A stretch of DNA of 64,000 nucleotides from Oscarella lobularis (Eukaryota; Porifera; Homoscleromorpha; Homosclerophorida; Oscarellidae). Where the stretch lies: the NCBI RefSeq assembly GCF_947507565.1, contig NC_089193.1, positions 1,484,325 to 1,548,324 of the forward strand. The letters are read 5' to 3'. The notes beneath the pieces are model-generated. The model had not been told where the DNA came from. It made no database searches and was given only the letters and a program-made list of their open reading frames with translations. Positions 34,850-45,800 of this stretch are shown here, piece by piece. Both the position numbers and the translations under genes were made by a program. How positions within the stretch are numbered: position 1 is the first letter of the stretch; the number at the start of each line of letters is the position of its first letter.

Positions 34850-36272
34850 TCATGGGATGGAGTGGGGATTCGGTTGGGATTGCGGTCTCAATCGGTGACG
34901 GTAGTCCTTCACGACGTCGTCCACGGCGTTTCGCCACGACTTCAAAGGCGAATAGCCGATTTCTTTCGCCGCCAGAGAATTGTCGAACCAGTACGTTCGC
35001 TGCGTCAAATCGACGGACAACCTTCGAAGGAAAAAAAAATAATCGCATAAGGATATGCACGCAGACATATCAAAAAGGTACGTACTTTGTGAGGGAACGC
35101 GCGAACGGCACGACGCCGAACGCGTTGTAGACGATCTCATTGACCGACGCAAATAGACTGGCAATCTGAACGGGAATCTTCTTGGGTGGCCGGTGTCCCC
35201 AGAACGATTCGCGTCCCTTGCATAAGCCACCTACACGGAAGCGAATTCAAATATAATCTGCATGCCCCCCCATCTATCATTCACGTGTCTGACTTACCGA
35301 AAAATTCCTTGTACATGACCGGTCGACCACCGGTGATGTTATACGTTTTCCCCGCGGCGATAGGAGGCTGGGGGGGAACGCAGAGTCTTTCCCCCAATAG
35401 TGTCAAATTATAACTATTTATTTACCTTATTGCCTGCGGGTGACAAGTGCTTAGCGGCGCACAGGTGCCCGTGCACGGCCGAATAAACGTCGATTACGTC
35501 CAAATGCGCCGTTCCGTCACCGATGTAGTAATTATCCTTTCCCCGCAGTGCCATGTCGGCCATTATCTAAATCAGGTACACGAACTTAGTCTCAACAGAA
35601 CGATCTTTTAGTAAACTATTTCGGTTCCACATACGTTGTCGCCGATTCCGAACATTCCCGCCGGTCGCACGACGCACGTCGCGAGACCCGCGCGTCCATT
35701 CGCTTTGCGCACGATTTTCTCCGCGGCGATTTTCGACGACGCGTACTCGTTGACGGGCTCTTCTGGATACGGTTGCGCTTCCGTCCAGCCTTTGGCTTCG
35801 CGGTCGTTTTTACCGAGCGTCTAATTGAACAAACAAACGTAGGGTTTTGGTAACGAAAATTAGGTTTTCCTTTTTACCGCAATGCACGTGCTCGTAAAAA
35901 TCAATTTTTTGACGCCGTTTTCCTTGCACGCTCGAACGATGTTTTCCGTTCCCGTGACGTTGATTTTATAAGTCATCTAAAGAAAATGAACTTAGAAACG
36001 AAAATCGTAAAATTCGCCCATCTTTTTACCTTTTTCGTCACGGCAACGTCGAGATCATGACTCGACACGCCGGCGACGTGAAAGACGGTATGAATACCCG
36101 CCAACGCTTTGGTGACGTGTTCAAGGTCGGTCACGTCGCCTCGGGTGTAGGAAGCGACGCGCGGACATCGTCGCTTCGAATCCGGTAGGCGAAGGTCGAA
36201 AACGTGAACGTCGGTCGCCGGTCGACGAACGAGTTCGTCGACCAAATAGCTTCCCAAAAATCCCGCGCCTCC
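34850..36272 (-). CDS. 3beta-HSD/NSDHL-type extended SDR, 5' exon not found
   Basis: 351 residues recovered in seven exons (minus): 36030-36272, 35878-35976, 35635-35820, 35426-35566, 35298-35367, 35086-35230, 34850-35021. The first found exon begins in the Rossmann motif GGAGFLGSYLVDEL, right after an acceptor, so a short first exon coding Met to the VT before it must lie upstream. Other landmarks: GIHTVFHVAGVSS, INVTGTENIVRAC, KKLIFTSTCIA, catalytic EYASSKIAAE (YxxxK), VVRPAGMFGIGDN, HLDVIDVYSAVHGH, NITGGRPVMY, and the C-terminal WFDNSLAAKEIGYSP typical of steroid dehydrogenases. It probably oxidises a 3-hydroxyl of a sterol-like substrate. No ATG between 36273 and 36777 gave a convincing first exon. 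Confidence 0.85.
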
Positions 36273-36777
36273 CTAGATCGAAATAGTCAGTGTGCGGGTG
36301 GTCTAGACGGCGTAGCGAGACGGGCGGATACAGAGCGCTAATTCGATGCTAGTGCAACAAAAAGGGCTTGATTTGATCCGATTTTATTTATTGAGTGGGT
36401 GGCCTGAATTAGGATCGATTAGAAGACGACCCCTCGTCCCCCCGTAGGTGAGAAAGAATGGAATGCGGCTTTGGTTACGAACCGAAAACAGACCGAGCAC
36501 GACTAATTTCCATATAGAGAGACTGCGCGCGACCCGTTCGCATATTTAACAGGCACTGCGGTAGGCAGTCCCCCCTCCAACGCACTCTGTACGTACAGAG
36601 CGGAGGCGCATACCAATGTGCTCCGTGTTGACCCATCAACTTCCCCGATCGAGAGAATCGCGCTTCCTAAACGCCAATAACGACTTCGTTTAGGCGAAAA
36701 CGATTCTGGGTATCCCGACGCGACCGCCGCGGTTCATTTCACTACTAAATCACCCCTCTAAACGCCCGTTTTCGTCG
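36273..36777. other. Region expected to hold the SDR first exon
   Basis: 505 bp. On the minus strand the ATGs near 36513, 36543, 36611, 36636 and 36738 lead to short frames without the expected hydrophobic Val-Thr end. GGGTGATTTAG-like and inverted GTACGTAC sequences are present; nothing else recognised. Confidence 0.4.
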
Positions 36778-37077
36778 CTAGACGGACCCAATTCTTAGTC
36801 TACACTTCCTATCGCCTACCGTGATCAGTACTTGCTCGGCGCCTTCCGTTCGCTCGTGCTGCTTGTGTACTTCGTACTGGGACAACTTCTGGGTGGTCCC
36901 ACTCGCCGCCGCCGTCGCGTCGTCGCTGTCGCCAGCGTTGTCGGTCTTGCTACGTCGCGTCGTGTAAGCAAATGCAACGACGAGTGCCGGCAGTAAAACG
37001 ACGAGACAGCCGACGACCACATAGACGGCGGCGGTGGCGACAATTGAAATATTTCCTAATGCAGACGATGACTCCAT
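36778..37077 (-). CDS. Small single-pass membrane protein, unknown
   Basis: 99 aa in one exon (ATG at 37075-37077). A short Ser/Asn N-terminus precedes one strong hydrophobic helix (~10-38, IVATAAVYVVVGCLVVLL) and an RRSK stop-transfer, then a polar tail with Thr/Ser and EVHKQHERTEG. Codon use (GCG, GTC, GAC) fits neighbouring genes. No family recognised. Predicted type III or type I without cleaved signal. The single exon and small size make this moderately uncertain. Confidence 0.5.
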   Translation of the reverse strand: MESSSALGNISIVATAAVYVVVGCLVVLLPALVVAFAYTTRRSKTDNAGDSDDATAAASGTTQKLSQYEVHKQHERTEGAEQVLITVGDRKCRLRIGSV

Positions 37078-37997
37078 GACGATGTCTTAGTCTGTTGAAA
37101 AAACTGCTGATTGTTTGCCGCGTCTGATTTTTTGACGTCGCTCGCGTATTGACTGGTAAGAGACTGCCACACACGACTCGGCTCGTGCACTTATGCATCT
37201 TCGAGGTGCGACGGTGTCGTCACGTGCCGCTACGGGAACTTGGCGCCCGCGGCGAGTTCTTATTGGGCAAACAACGTGGGATTCGAAGAAGAATGACATC
37301 AGGGGAATTTTGTTTACGTTGCCGAGCGGAAGGCGAGCGTGACCAACTGTGCTGATGCAAGAGGATTGACCTCTCTTTAGGCGCATGTGGGCGGGCAGAA
37401 AGTAGAGAGAATGGCTAAGCGGCAGGAAGTACGCTGCACGAGTGTGTCGGTAAACAAACAGTATCTGCCAGACGCAAAAATTCAAGGTATGCGAACAACA
37501 AACAATTCGGCACTTCGCGACGAGAATGTCTAGCTTCCGAACTGCCTTCGTCCTATATGACGTAGTGACTTGACAAATTACGGCATACTTTCTATTTCGT
37601 ACCTATTCGCAAGTAGGGTAAGTATGGTAAGTAGTAAACAGCTTTAGGAGAGTAATTTTGTTAGCACCTGGCCATTTGCGTACGTTCGATCGCCTCAGGG
37701 CATAGTGACACAATAACATTAAAGAATAATAATTCACTTCTTTTGCAATTTTACGACTACGAAGCGGCCAGCTGTGCAGCGTAAGCCTCGCCTTAGCTTC
37801 CCGCTGGAAGCGAAAGATAAAAAATAAACATCTTGCATAGGAAATATCACGTGAATGCTTTAACATGAGAGTCTCCGGGACAAGACGTCCGGGCATCATT
37901 TTCGCCTTCGTTGGTTGGCTGCTAAATTTAGGTCGTGTGTCTCGCCCTATAAAAAGTGTAGTAGCAAAGCGAGTGACCGCTCTCATCGTTCCGAAAC
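37078..37997. other. Divergent intergenic region upstream of RAS
   Basis: 920 bp between the small TM gene (minus) and RAS (plus). ORFs here show no family pattern. It contains the RAS TATA-like element at 37948 and presumably promoters for both genes. Confidence 0.5.
37948..37955 (+). promoter_or_regulatory. TATA-like box of RAS
   Basis: TATAAAAA lies 50 bp before the RAS ATG, a spacing compatible with a very short 5' UTR. Seen directly; function inferred. Confidence 0.4.
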
Positions 37998-39063
37998 ATG
38001 ACCGAATACAAGCTCGTTGTAGTCGGCGGTAAGCCTAAAGCGCGACGCACAACTCCAAACCGAAAACGAGTCTCTGTTTGCAGCGGGTGGCGTCGGAAAA
38101 AGCGCTCTCACAATCCAGCTAATACAAAATCAGTAAGAAAGCGCACACTCCAGCGCATATTCGAGCACGAACGAGCGCTAGAGGCACGCAAAACCGAGCG
38201 GAGGGGGGGGACCCACAAAGAGGGCGTGGTCGTAACAAATATCTTCCCCTTTTGTCGTTAGTTTCGTCGAGGAATACGACCCAACGATCGGTGAGAAAGC
38301 GAAAAAAATTGCCGATACGGAAGCGGAAGGCATTTTTTTTCGATCGAGCGGGGGGGACACCGGCTGTTTTTTTCCGTAGAGGATTCTTATCGGAAGCAGG
38401 TCGTAATCGACGGCGAGACGTGCCTGCTCGACATACTCGACACGGCCGGCCAGGAGGAGTACAGTGCGATGCGCGATCAGTACATGCGCACGGGCGAGGG
38501 ATTTCTCTGCGTTTTCGCCGTGAACAATATGAAGTCGTTCGAAGACATTGATGTCTATCGAGAGCAGGTATAGGATGGCATTTTTTTCTGACGTCAGAAT
38601 TTTTTATTTTTGTTTTTATAGATAAAGCGTGTGAAGGATGAAGATGATGTGCCCATGGTTTGTAAGTGTTTTATATAGAATCAATGGTACGTATGCATAT
38701 ATACTGAAGCACCTTGTGTGTCTATAGTGGTTGGCAATAAGTGCGATCTACCGAAGCGAGAAGTCGATTCGAAGCACGCGGCGTCGGTTGGAAAGAACTA
38801 TGGAATACCGTATGTGGAGACGTCGGCTAAAACGAGAATGGGCGTGGTAGGGATAGAATAGTTAATTTTGGATATTTTCAACGAGGTATTTCTCTCTAAG
38901 GACGATGCTTTTTATACTCTCGTTCGAGAAATCAGGCGTTATGTGGGTGGAATCGAAAAAAAAGAGTCTTTCTCTCTCTTATGATATCTGTTTTGTTGTA
39001 TAGAAAGAGGTTCGTGGAGAGAAACTTAAACCGAAGAAGAAGAGAACGTGCTCGATATTGTGA
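37998..39063 (+). CDS. RAS: RAS small GTPase (H/K/N-Ras orthologue)
   Basis: 185 aa; exons 37998-38028, 38084-38132, 38262-38290, 38380-38567, 38622-38661, 38728-38846, 38901-38942, 39004-39063. It begins [19 protein letters not shown] with wild-type Gly at 12 and 13. Switch I is [15 protein letters not shown] and switch II is [15 protein letters not shown] with Gln61. NKCD and ETSAK guanine-binding motifs are intact, so this is a functional membrane signalling switch acting upstream of RAF/PI3K. The hypervariable tail is polybasic (KLKPKKKRT) and ends in the CaaX box CSIL. A terminal Leu is the type preferred by geranylgeranyltransferase I, so the lipid may be geranylgeranyl. The protein is split by a remarkable seven introns for its size. 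Confidence 0.97.
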
Positions 39064-39396
39064 CAATGGTAAAAGGGAAAAGATATCTGTTTTGAACAAG
39101 TGGTTTTGCTGTACCCCATTGAACTTTGGTAATTTAGTAAGCATATGGCACTGTATGGGTTCTGTTGATTTTAAATGGGAATTGAATTTCAACAATGTCG
39201 GTAGTGGCTGCTAGCACATTGGCTGTGCTTTTGAGACATACAGTGCTCAGTTAAATTACATAGTAAATGTGGTAAGATAAATAATTCGAAGGTGGGACTT
39301 TTTACGTTTTCATTTCAGTAGCGTACGTTATCTTTCTTCTCTGCATTATTCGTCGAGACAGAGACAGGCATTCTTTCGCTTTCGCGTCAAGACAAT
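39064..39396. other. Intergenic RAS/G gamma
   Basis: 333 bp, AT-rich; 3' UTR of RAS and promoter of the G gamma gene. No exon seen. Confidence 0.5.
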
Positions 39397-39652
39397 ATGT
39401 CCGCTGCCGTTGCCGCCGCTCAGAAACTCGTTGAGCAGCTTCGCGTCGAAGCTTCCATCGAAAGAATGAAGATTTCGACGGCTTCAGAACAGTGAGTTCG
39501 GAGGCTGGCACGCACATCCGCTTCGTAGCGAATTTTCTGCCTTTAGGCTTATTCAGCATTGTCAGGAAAACGAACGGGGAGATCCTTTGGTGGTGGGAAT
39601 CACCCAGGGTGACAATCCGTACAAGGAAAACAAAGGATGTCTCCTTATCTGA
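39397..39652 (+). CDS. Heterotrimeric G protein gamma subunit
   Basis: 66 aa in two exons (39397-39491, 39547-39652). The canonical helix AQKLVEQLRVEASIERMKIS is followed by LIQHCQENERGDPLVVGIT, then NPYKENKGCLLI with CaaX box CLLI. Length and order match animal G gamma subunits (e.g. GNG12 class). It would pair with G beta at the plasma membrane and be prenylated at the terminal Cys. It lies 333 bp after RAS on the same strand. Confidence 0.95.
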
Positions 39653-39844
39653 ATACGCGGTTTTTTTCTCTTTTAGCTTTCGTTAGTTTACATGCATGGG
39701 TGAGTTAATTCTTATTGCATTGAATTTGGGGTAAAAAAAGGATTTGGCACTTGCCAAATGGCCAAAGAAAATTTTTTAGCGCACGTCGCGTTCCGCCGGA
39801 AGACGCGTGCGATACGAGCATGCGCTGCGGCACGAAAAATTAAA

Positions 39845-42800
39845 ATGTCCGCAAAGCGACTCCGCGAGCAGCTAGCGTCGCTGACAAATCCCGAGCCGCT
39901 TTCCTTCGATCCCGAAGACGAGTTCGCCGACGTCGACGGAAGCCGGCTCGTTTCTCTCGACGCGTGTCGCGACGACGCGATCGAAATTCCCGTCGCCGCT
40001 TCGAAACTTCGCCGAGAGGCGACGTTGAGCCGAAACGACGACGACGATCGTCGATATAGGGGGCGAGTGGCGTCGCGAAGAAAGCTCGGACTGGGCGATG
40101 AAGACTGGAGCGACGTTTCGACGTCATCTTCGTTCGACGAAGAAGAAGAAGAAGAAGAAGTGGAGCCGGAAGACGAAGAGGAGGAGCAAATGAGCGATGA
40201 GGCAGAGGAAGAGAGTGATGAATCGGAGGATGAAGATTTTCGGCATTTTCGACGTGAAAACTTTGAAGAGGACGTCGAAAAGGGAAAAGCCTTGAAATCC
40301 CAAATAAGTGAGGTTAAATTATTACTTGGAATGCATATCTAACGAATTCTTCTTTTTCAGAGTTGTGGGATTGTTTGTTGGAGACGCGAATCAAGTTGCA
40401 ACGTGCCGTTGCAAATGTGAATCGTTTTCCCCAAGGTTCAGACGACTGGGAAGCGTTTCTTTCTGCAGGGGAACGTGACGTGAAAACTGGAGTAGGAAAC
40501 GGTATCAAACGTCTTGTTATATTATCCTGAAATATTTTTTTATTAATTTGTGACGTATTTAGCAATGGAAGCTTTGACAGGTCTGCTTGATGATTTAGTA
40601 AGGCTCCAGCAGACGCTAGTGGAAAAGAACGGGGAGACAAGAAGACAAGTTGGGGAGAAGATAGAAGACAAAGTAAGCCTAAGAGACCTGATATAAAGAA
40701 TATATACACCGCCTGCCTCCGGAGTACGTACACCGCTTGCCGGAATATATACACCGCTTGCCGGAATATATACACCGCCTGCCGGCCGAGTACGTACACC
40801 GCTTGCCGTAATATATGCTCCGCCTGCCGGCGGAGTACGTACACGCCTGCCGGAATATATACACCGCCTGCCGGCGGAGTACGTACACGCTTGCCGTAAT
40901 ATATACACCGCCTGCCGTAATATATACTCCGCCTGCCGGCGGAGTACGTACACGCTTGCCGTAATATGTACACCGCCTGCCGGCGGAGTACGTACACGCC
41001 TGCCGGAATATATACACCGCCTGCCGTAATATATACACCGCCTGCCGGCGGAGTACGTACACGCCTGCCGGAATATATACACCGCATGCCGGAATATATA
41101 CTCCGCCTGCCGGCGGAGTACGTACACGCTTGCCGTAATATGTACACCGCCTGCCGGCGGAGTACGTACACGCCTGCCGGAATATATACACCGCCTGCCG
41201 TAATATATACACCGCCTGCCGGCGGAGTACGTACACGCCTGCCGGAATATATACACCGCATGCCGAAATATATACTCCGCCTGCCGTAATATATACACCG
41301 CCTGCCGGCGGAGTACGTACACGCCTGCCGGAATATATACACCGCATGCCGTAATATATACACCGCCTGCCGTAATATATACACCGCCTGCCTGCGGAGT
41401 ACGTACACCGCTTGCCGTAATATATACTCCGCCTGCCGGCGGAGTACGTACACGCCTGCCGGAATATATACACCGCCTGCCGTAATATATACACCGCCTG
41501 CCGGCGGAGTACGTACACGCTTGCCGGAATATATACACCGCATGCCGTAATATATACACCGCCTGCCGGCGGAGTACGTACACCGCTTGCCGGAATATAT
41601 ACACCGCCTGCTGGCGGAGTACGTACACGCTTGCCGGAATATATACACCGCCTGCCGGCGGAGTACGTACACGGCTGCCGTAATATATACACCGCATGCC
41701 GTAATATATACACCGCATGGGTCGGCCCCGACCCTCACTCGCCTATCGCCGACCCATACACTACTAAAACGTTATGCCATTTGCCTTCTCCCTATGCCTT
41801 TTGCCTTCTCCTACAGTATGCCTTTTGCCTTCTCCCCATGCCTTTTGCCTTCTCCTATTCCCTTTGCCTTCTCCTATGCCTTTTGCCTTCTCCCTATGCC
41901 TTTTGCCTTCTCCCTATGCCTTTTCCCTATGCCTTTTGCCTTCTCCCTTTGCCTTTTGCCTTCTCCCTATGCCTTTTGCCTTCTCCCTTTGCCTTTTGCC
42001 TTTTCCCTATGCCTTTTGCCTTCTCCCTTTGCCTTTTGCCTTTTCTCTTTGCCTTTTGCTTTCTCCCTTTGCCTTTTGCCTTTTCCCTATGCCTTTTGCC
42101 TTCTCCCTTTGCCTTTTGCCTTTTCCCTATGCCTTTTGCCTTCTCCCTTTGCCTTTTGCCTTCTCCCTATGCCTTTTGCCTTCTCCCTTTGCCTTTTGCC
42201 TTCTCCCTATGCCTTTTGCCTTTTCCCTATGCCTTTTGCCTTCTCCCTATGCCTTTTCCCTATGCCTTTTGCCTTTTCCCTATGCCTTTTGCCTTCTCCC
42301 TATGCCTTTTGCCTTCTCCCTTTGCCTTTTGCCTTCTCCCTATGCCTTTTGCCTTTTCCCTATGCCTTTTGCCTTCTCCCTATGCCTTTTCCCTATGCCT
42401 TTTGCCTTCTCCCTATGCCTTTTGCCTTCTCCCTTTGCCTTTTGCCTTCTCCCTTTGCATTTTGCCTTTTCCCTATGCCTTTTGCCTTCTCCCTGCCGGC
42501 GGAGTACGTACACGCCTGCCGTAATATATACACCGCCTGCCGGTGGAGTACGTACACGCCTGCCGTAATATATACACCGCCTGCCGGCGGAGTACGTACA
42601 CCGCTTGCCGTAATATATGCTCCGCCTGCCGGCGGAGTACCTACACCGCTCGCCGGCATATATACACCGCCTGCCGGCGGAGTACCTACACGCCTGCCGG
42701 AATATATACACCGCATGCCGGAATATATACACCGCCTGCCTGCGGAGTACGTACACGCCTGCCGTAATATATACACCGCATGCCGGCGAAGTACGTACAA

Positions 42801-45800
42801 GCTTGCCGGAATATATACACCGCCTGCCGGCGGAGTACGTACACGCTTGCCGTAATATATACACCGCCTGCCGTAATATATACTCCGCCTGCCGGCGGAG
42901 TACGTACACGCTTGCCGTAATATATACACCGCCTGCCGTAATATATACTCCGCCTGCCGGCGGAGTACGTACACGCTTGCCGTAATATATACACCGCCTG
43001 CCGGCGGAGTACGTACACGCTTGCCGGAATATATACACCGCATGCCGGAATATATACACCGCCTGCCGTAATATATACACCGCCTGCCGTAATATATACT
43101 CCGCCTGCTGGCGGAGTACGTACACGCCTCCCGTAATATATACACCGCCTGCCGTAATATATGCTCCGCCTGCCGGCGGAGTACGTACACGCTTGCCGTA
43201 ATATATACACCGCCTGCCGTAATATATACACCGCCTGCCGGCGGAGTACGTACACGCTTGCCGTAATATATACACCGCCTGCCGGCGGAGTACGTACACG
43301 CCTGCCGTAATATATACACCGCCTGCCGTAATATATACACCGCCTGCCGGCGGAGTACGTACACGCCTGCCGTAATATATACACCGCCTGCCGTAATATA
43401 TGCTCCGCCTGCCGGCGGAGTACGTACACGCTTGCCGTAATATATACACCGCCTGCCGTAATATATGCTCCGCCTGCCGGCGGAGTACGTACACGCCTGC
43501 CGGAATATATACACCGCATGCCGTAATATATACACCGCCTGCCGGCGGAGTACGTACACCGCTTGCCGTAATATATACTCCGCCTGCCGGCGGAGTACGT
43601 ACACGCTTGCCGTAATATATACACCGCCTGCCGGCGGAGTACGTACACGCTTGCCGGAATATATACACCGCCTGCCGGAATATATACACCGCCTGCCGTA
43701 ATATATACACCGCCTGCCGTAATATATACACCGCCTGCCGTAATATATACACCGCCTGCCGGCGGAGTACGTACACCGCTTGCCGTAATATATACTCCGC
43801 CTGCCGGCGGAGTACGTACACGCCTGCCGTAATATATACACCGCCTGCCGGCGGAGTACGTACACGCCTGCCGTAATATATACACCGCCTGCCGGCGGAG
43901 TACGTACACGCTTGCCGTAATATATACACCGCCTGCCGTAATATATGCTCCGCCTGCCGGCGGAGTACGTACACGCTTGCCGTAATATATACACCGCCTG
44001 CCGTAATATATACACCGCCTGCCGGCGGAGTACGTACACGCCTGCCGTAATATATACACCGCCTGCCGGCGGAGTACGTACACGCCTGCCGGAATATATA
44101 CACCGCATGCCGTAATATATACACCGCCTGCCGGCGGAGTACGTACACGCCTGCCGTAATATATACACCGCCTGCCGGCGGAGTACGTACACGCCTGCCG
44201 TAATATATACACCGCATGCCGGCGAAGTACGTACAAGCTTGCCGTAATATATACACCGCCTGCCGGCGGAGTACGTACACGCCTGCCGTAATATATACAC
44301 CGCCTGCCGGCGGAGTACGTACACGCCTGCCGGAATATATACACCGCATGCCGTAATATATACACCGCCTGCCGGCGGAGTACACGCCTGCCGTAATATA
44401 TACACCGCTTGCCGTAATATATACACCGCCTGCCGGCGGAGTACGTACACCGCTTGCCGTAATATATACACCGCCTGCTGGCGGAGTACGTACACGCCTG
44501 CCGGTATATATACACGGAGTACCTACACCGCTTGCCGGAATATATACACGGAGTACCTACACCGCTTGCCGGAATATATACACGCCTGCCGGAATATATA
44601 CACCGCATGCCGTAATATATACACCGCCTGCCGGCGGAGTACGTACACCGCTTGCCGTAATATATGCTCCGCCTGCCGGCGGAGTACCTACACCGCTTGC
44701 CGGCATATATACACCGCCTGCCGGAATATATACACCGCATGCCGGAATATATACACCGCCTGCCGGCGGAGTACGTACACGCCTGCCGTAATATATACAC
44801 CGCCTGCCGGCGAAGTACGTACAAGCTTGCCGGAATATATACACCGCCTGCCGGCGGAGTACGTACACGCTTGCCGTAATATATACACCGCCTGCCGTAA
44901 TATATACTCCGCCTGCCGGCGGAGTACGTACACGCTTGCCGTAATATATACACCGCCTGCCGTAATATATACTCCGCCTGCCGGCGGAGTACGTACACGC
45001 TTGCCGTAATATATACACCGCCTGCCGGCGGAGTACGTACACGCCTGCCGTAATATATACACCGCATGCCGTAATGTATACTCCGCCTGCCGGCGGAGTA
45101 CGTACACGCCTGCCGTAATATATACTCCGCCTGCCGGCGGAGTACGTACACGCTTGCCGTAATATATACACCGCCTGCCGTAATATATACACCGCCTGCT
45201 GGCGGAGTACGTACACGCCTGCCGTAATATATACACCGCCTGCCGGCGGAGTACGTACACGCTTGCCGTAATATATACACCGCCTGCCGTAATATATGCT
45301 CCGCCTGCCGGCGGAGTACCTACACCGCTTGCCGGCATATATACACCGCCTGCCGGCGGAGTACGTACACGCCTGCCGTAATATATACACCGCCTGCCGG
45401 CGGAGTACGTACACGCCTGCCGGAATATATACACCGCATGCCGTAATATATACACCGCCTGCCGGCGGAGTACCTACACCGCTTGCCGTAATATATACAC
45501 CGCCTGCCGGCGGAGTACGTACACGCCTGCCGGAATATATACACCGCCTGCCGGCGGAGTACGTACACGCCTGCCGGAATATATACACCGCATGCCGTAT
45601 TATATACACCGCCTGCCGGCGGAGTACGTACACCGCTTGCCGTAATATATACTCCGCCTGCCGGCGGAGTACGTACACGCCTGCCGGAATATATACACCG
45701 CATGCCGGCGGAGTACGTACACGCCTGCCGGAATATATACACCGCATGCCGTAATATATACACCGCCTGCCGGCGGAGTACGTACACCGCTTGCCGTAAT

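Noticed and set aside
41587-42855. Plus-strand ORFs of 264-422 codons rich in PFAFSLCLLPSP
   Set aside because: Translation of the 20-bp pyrimidine repeat; all three frames are open, so openness carries no information.
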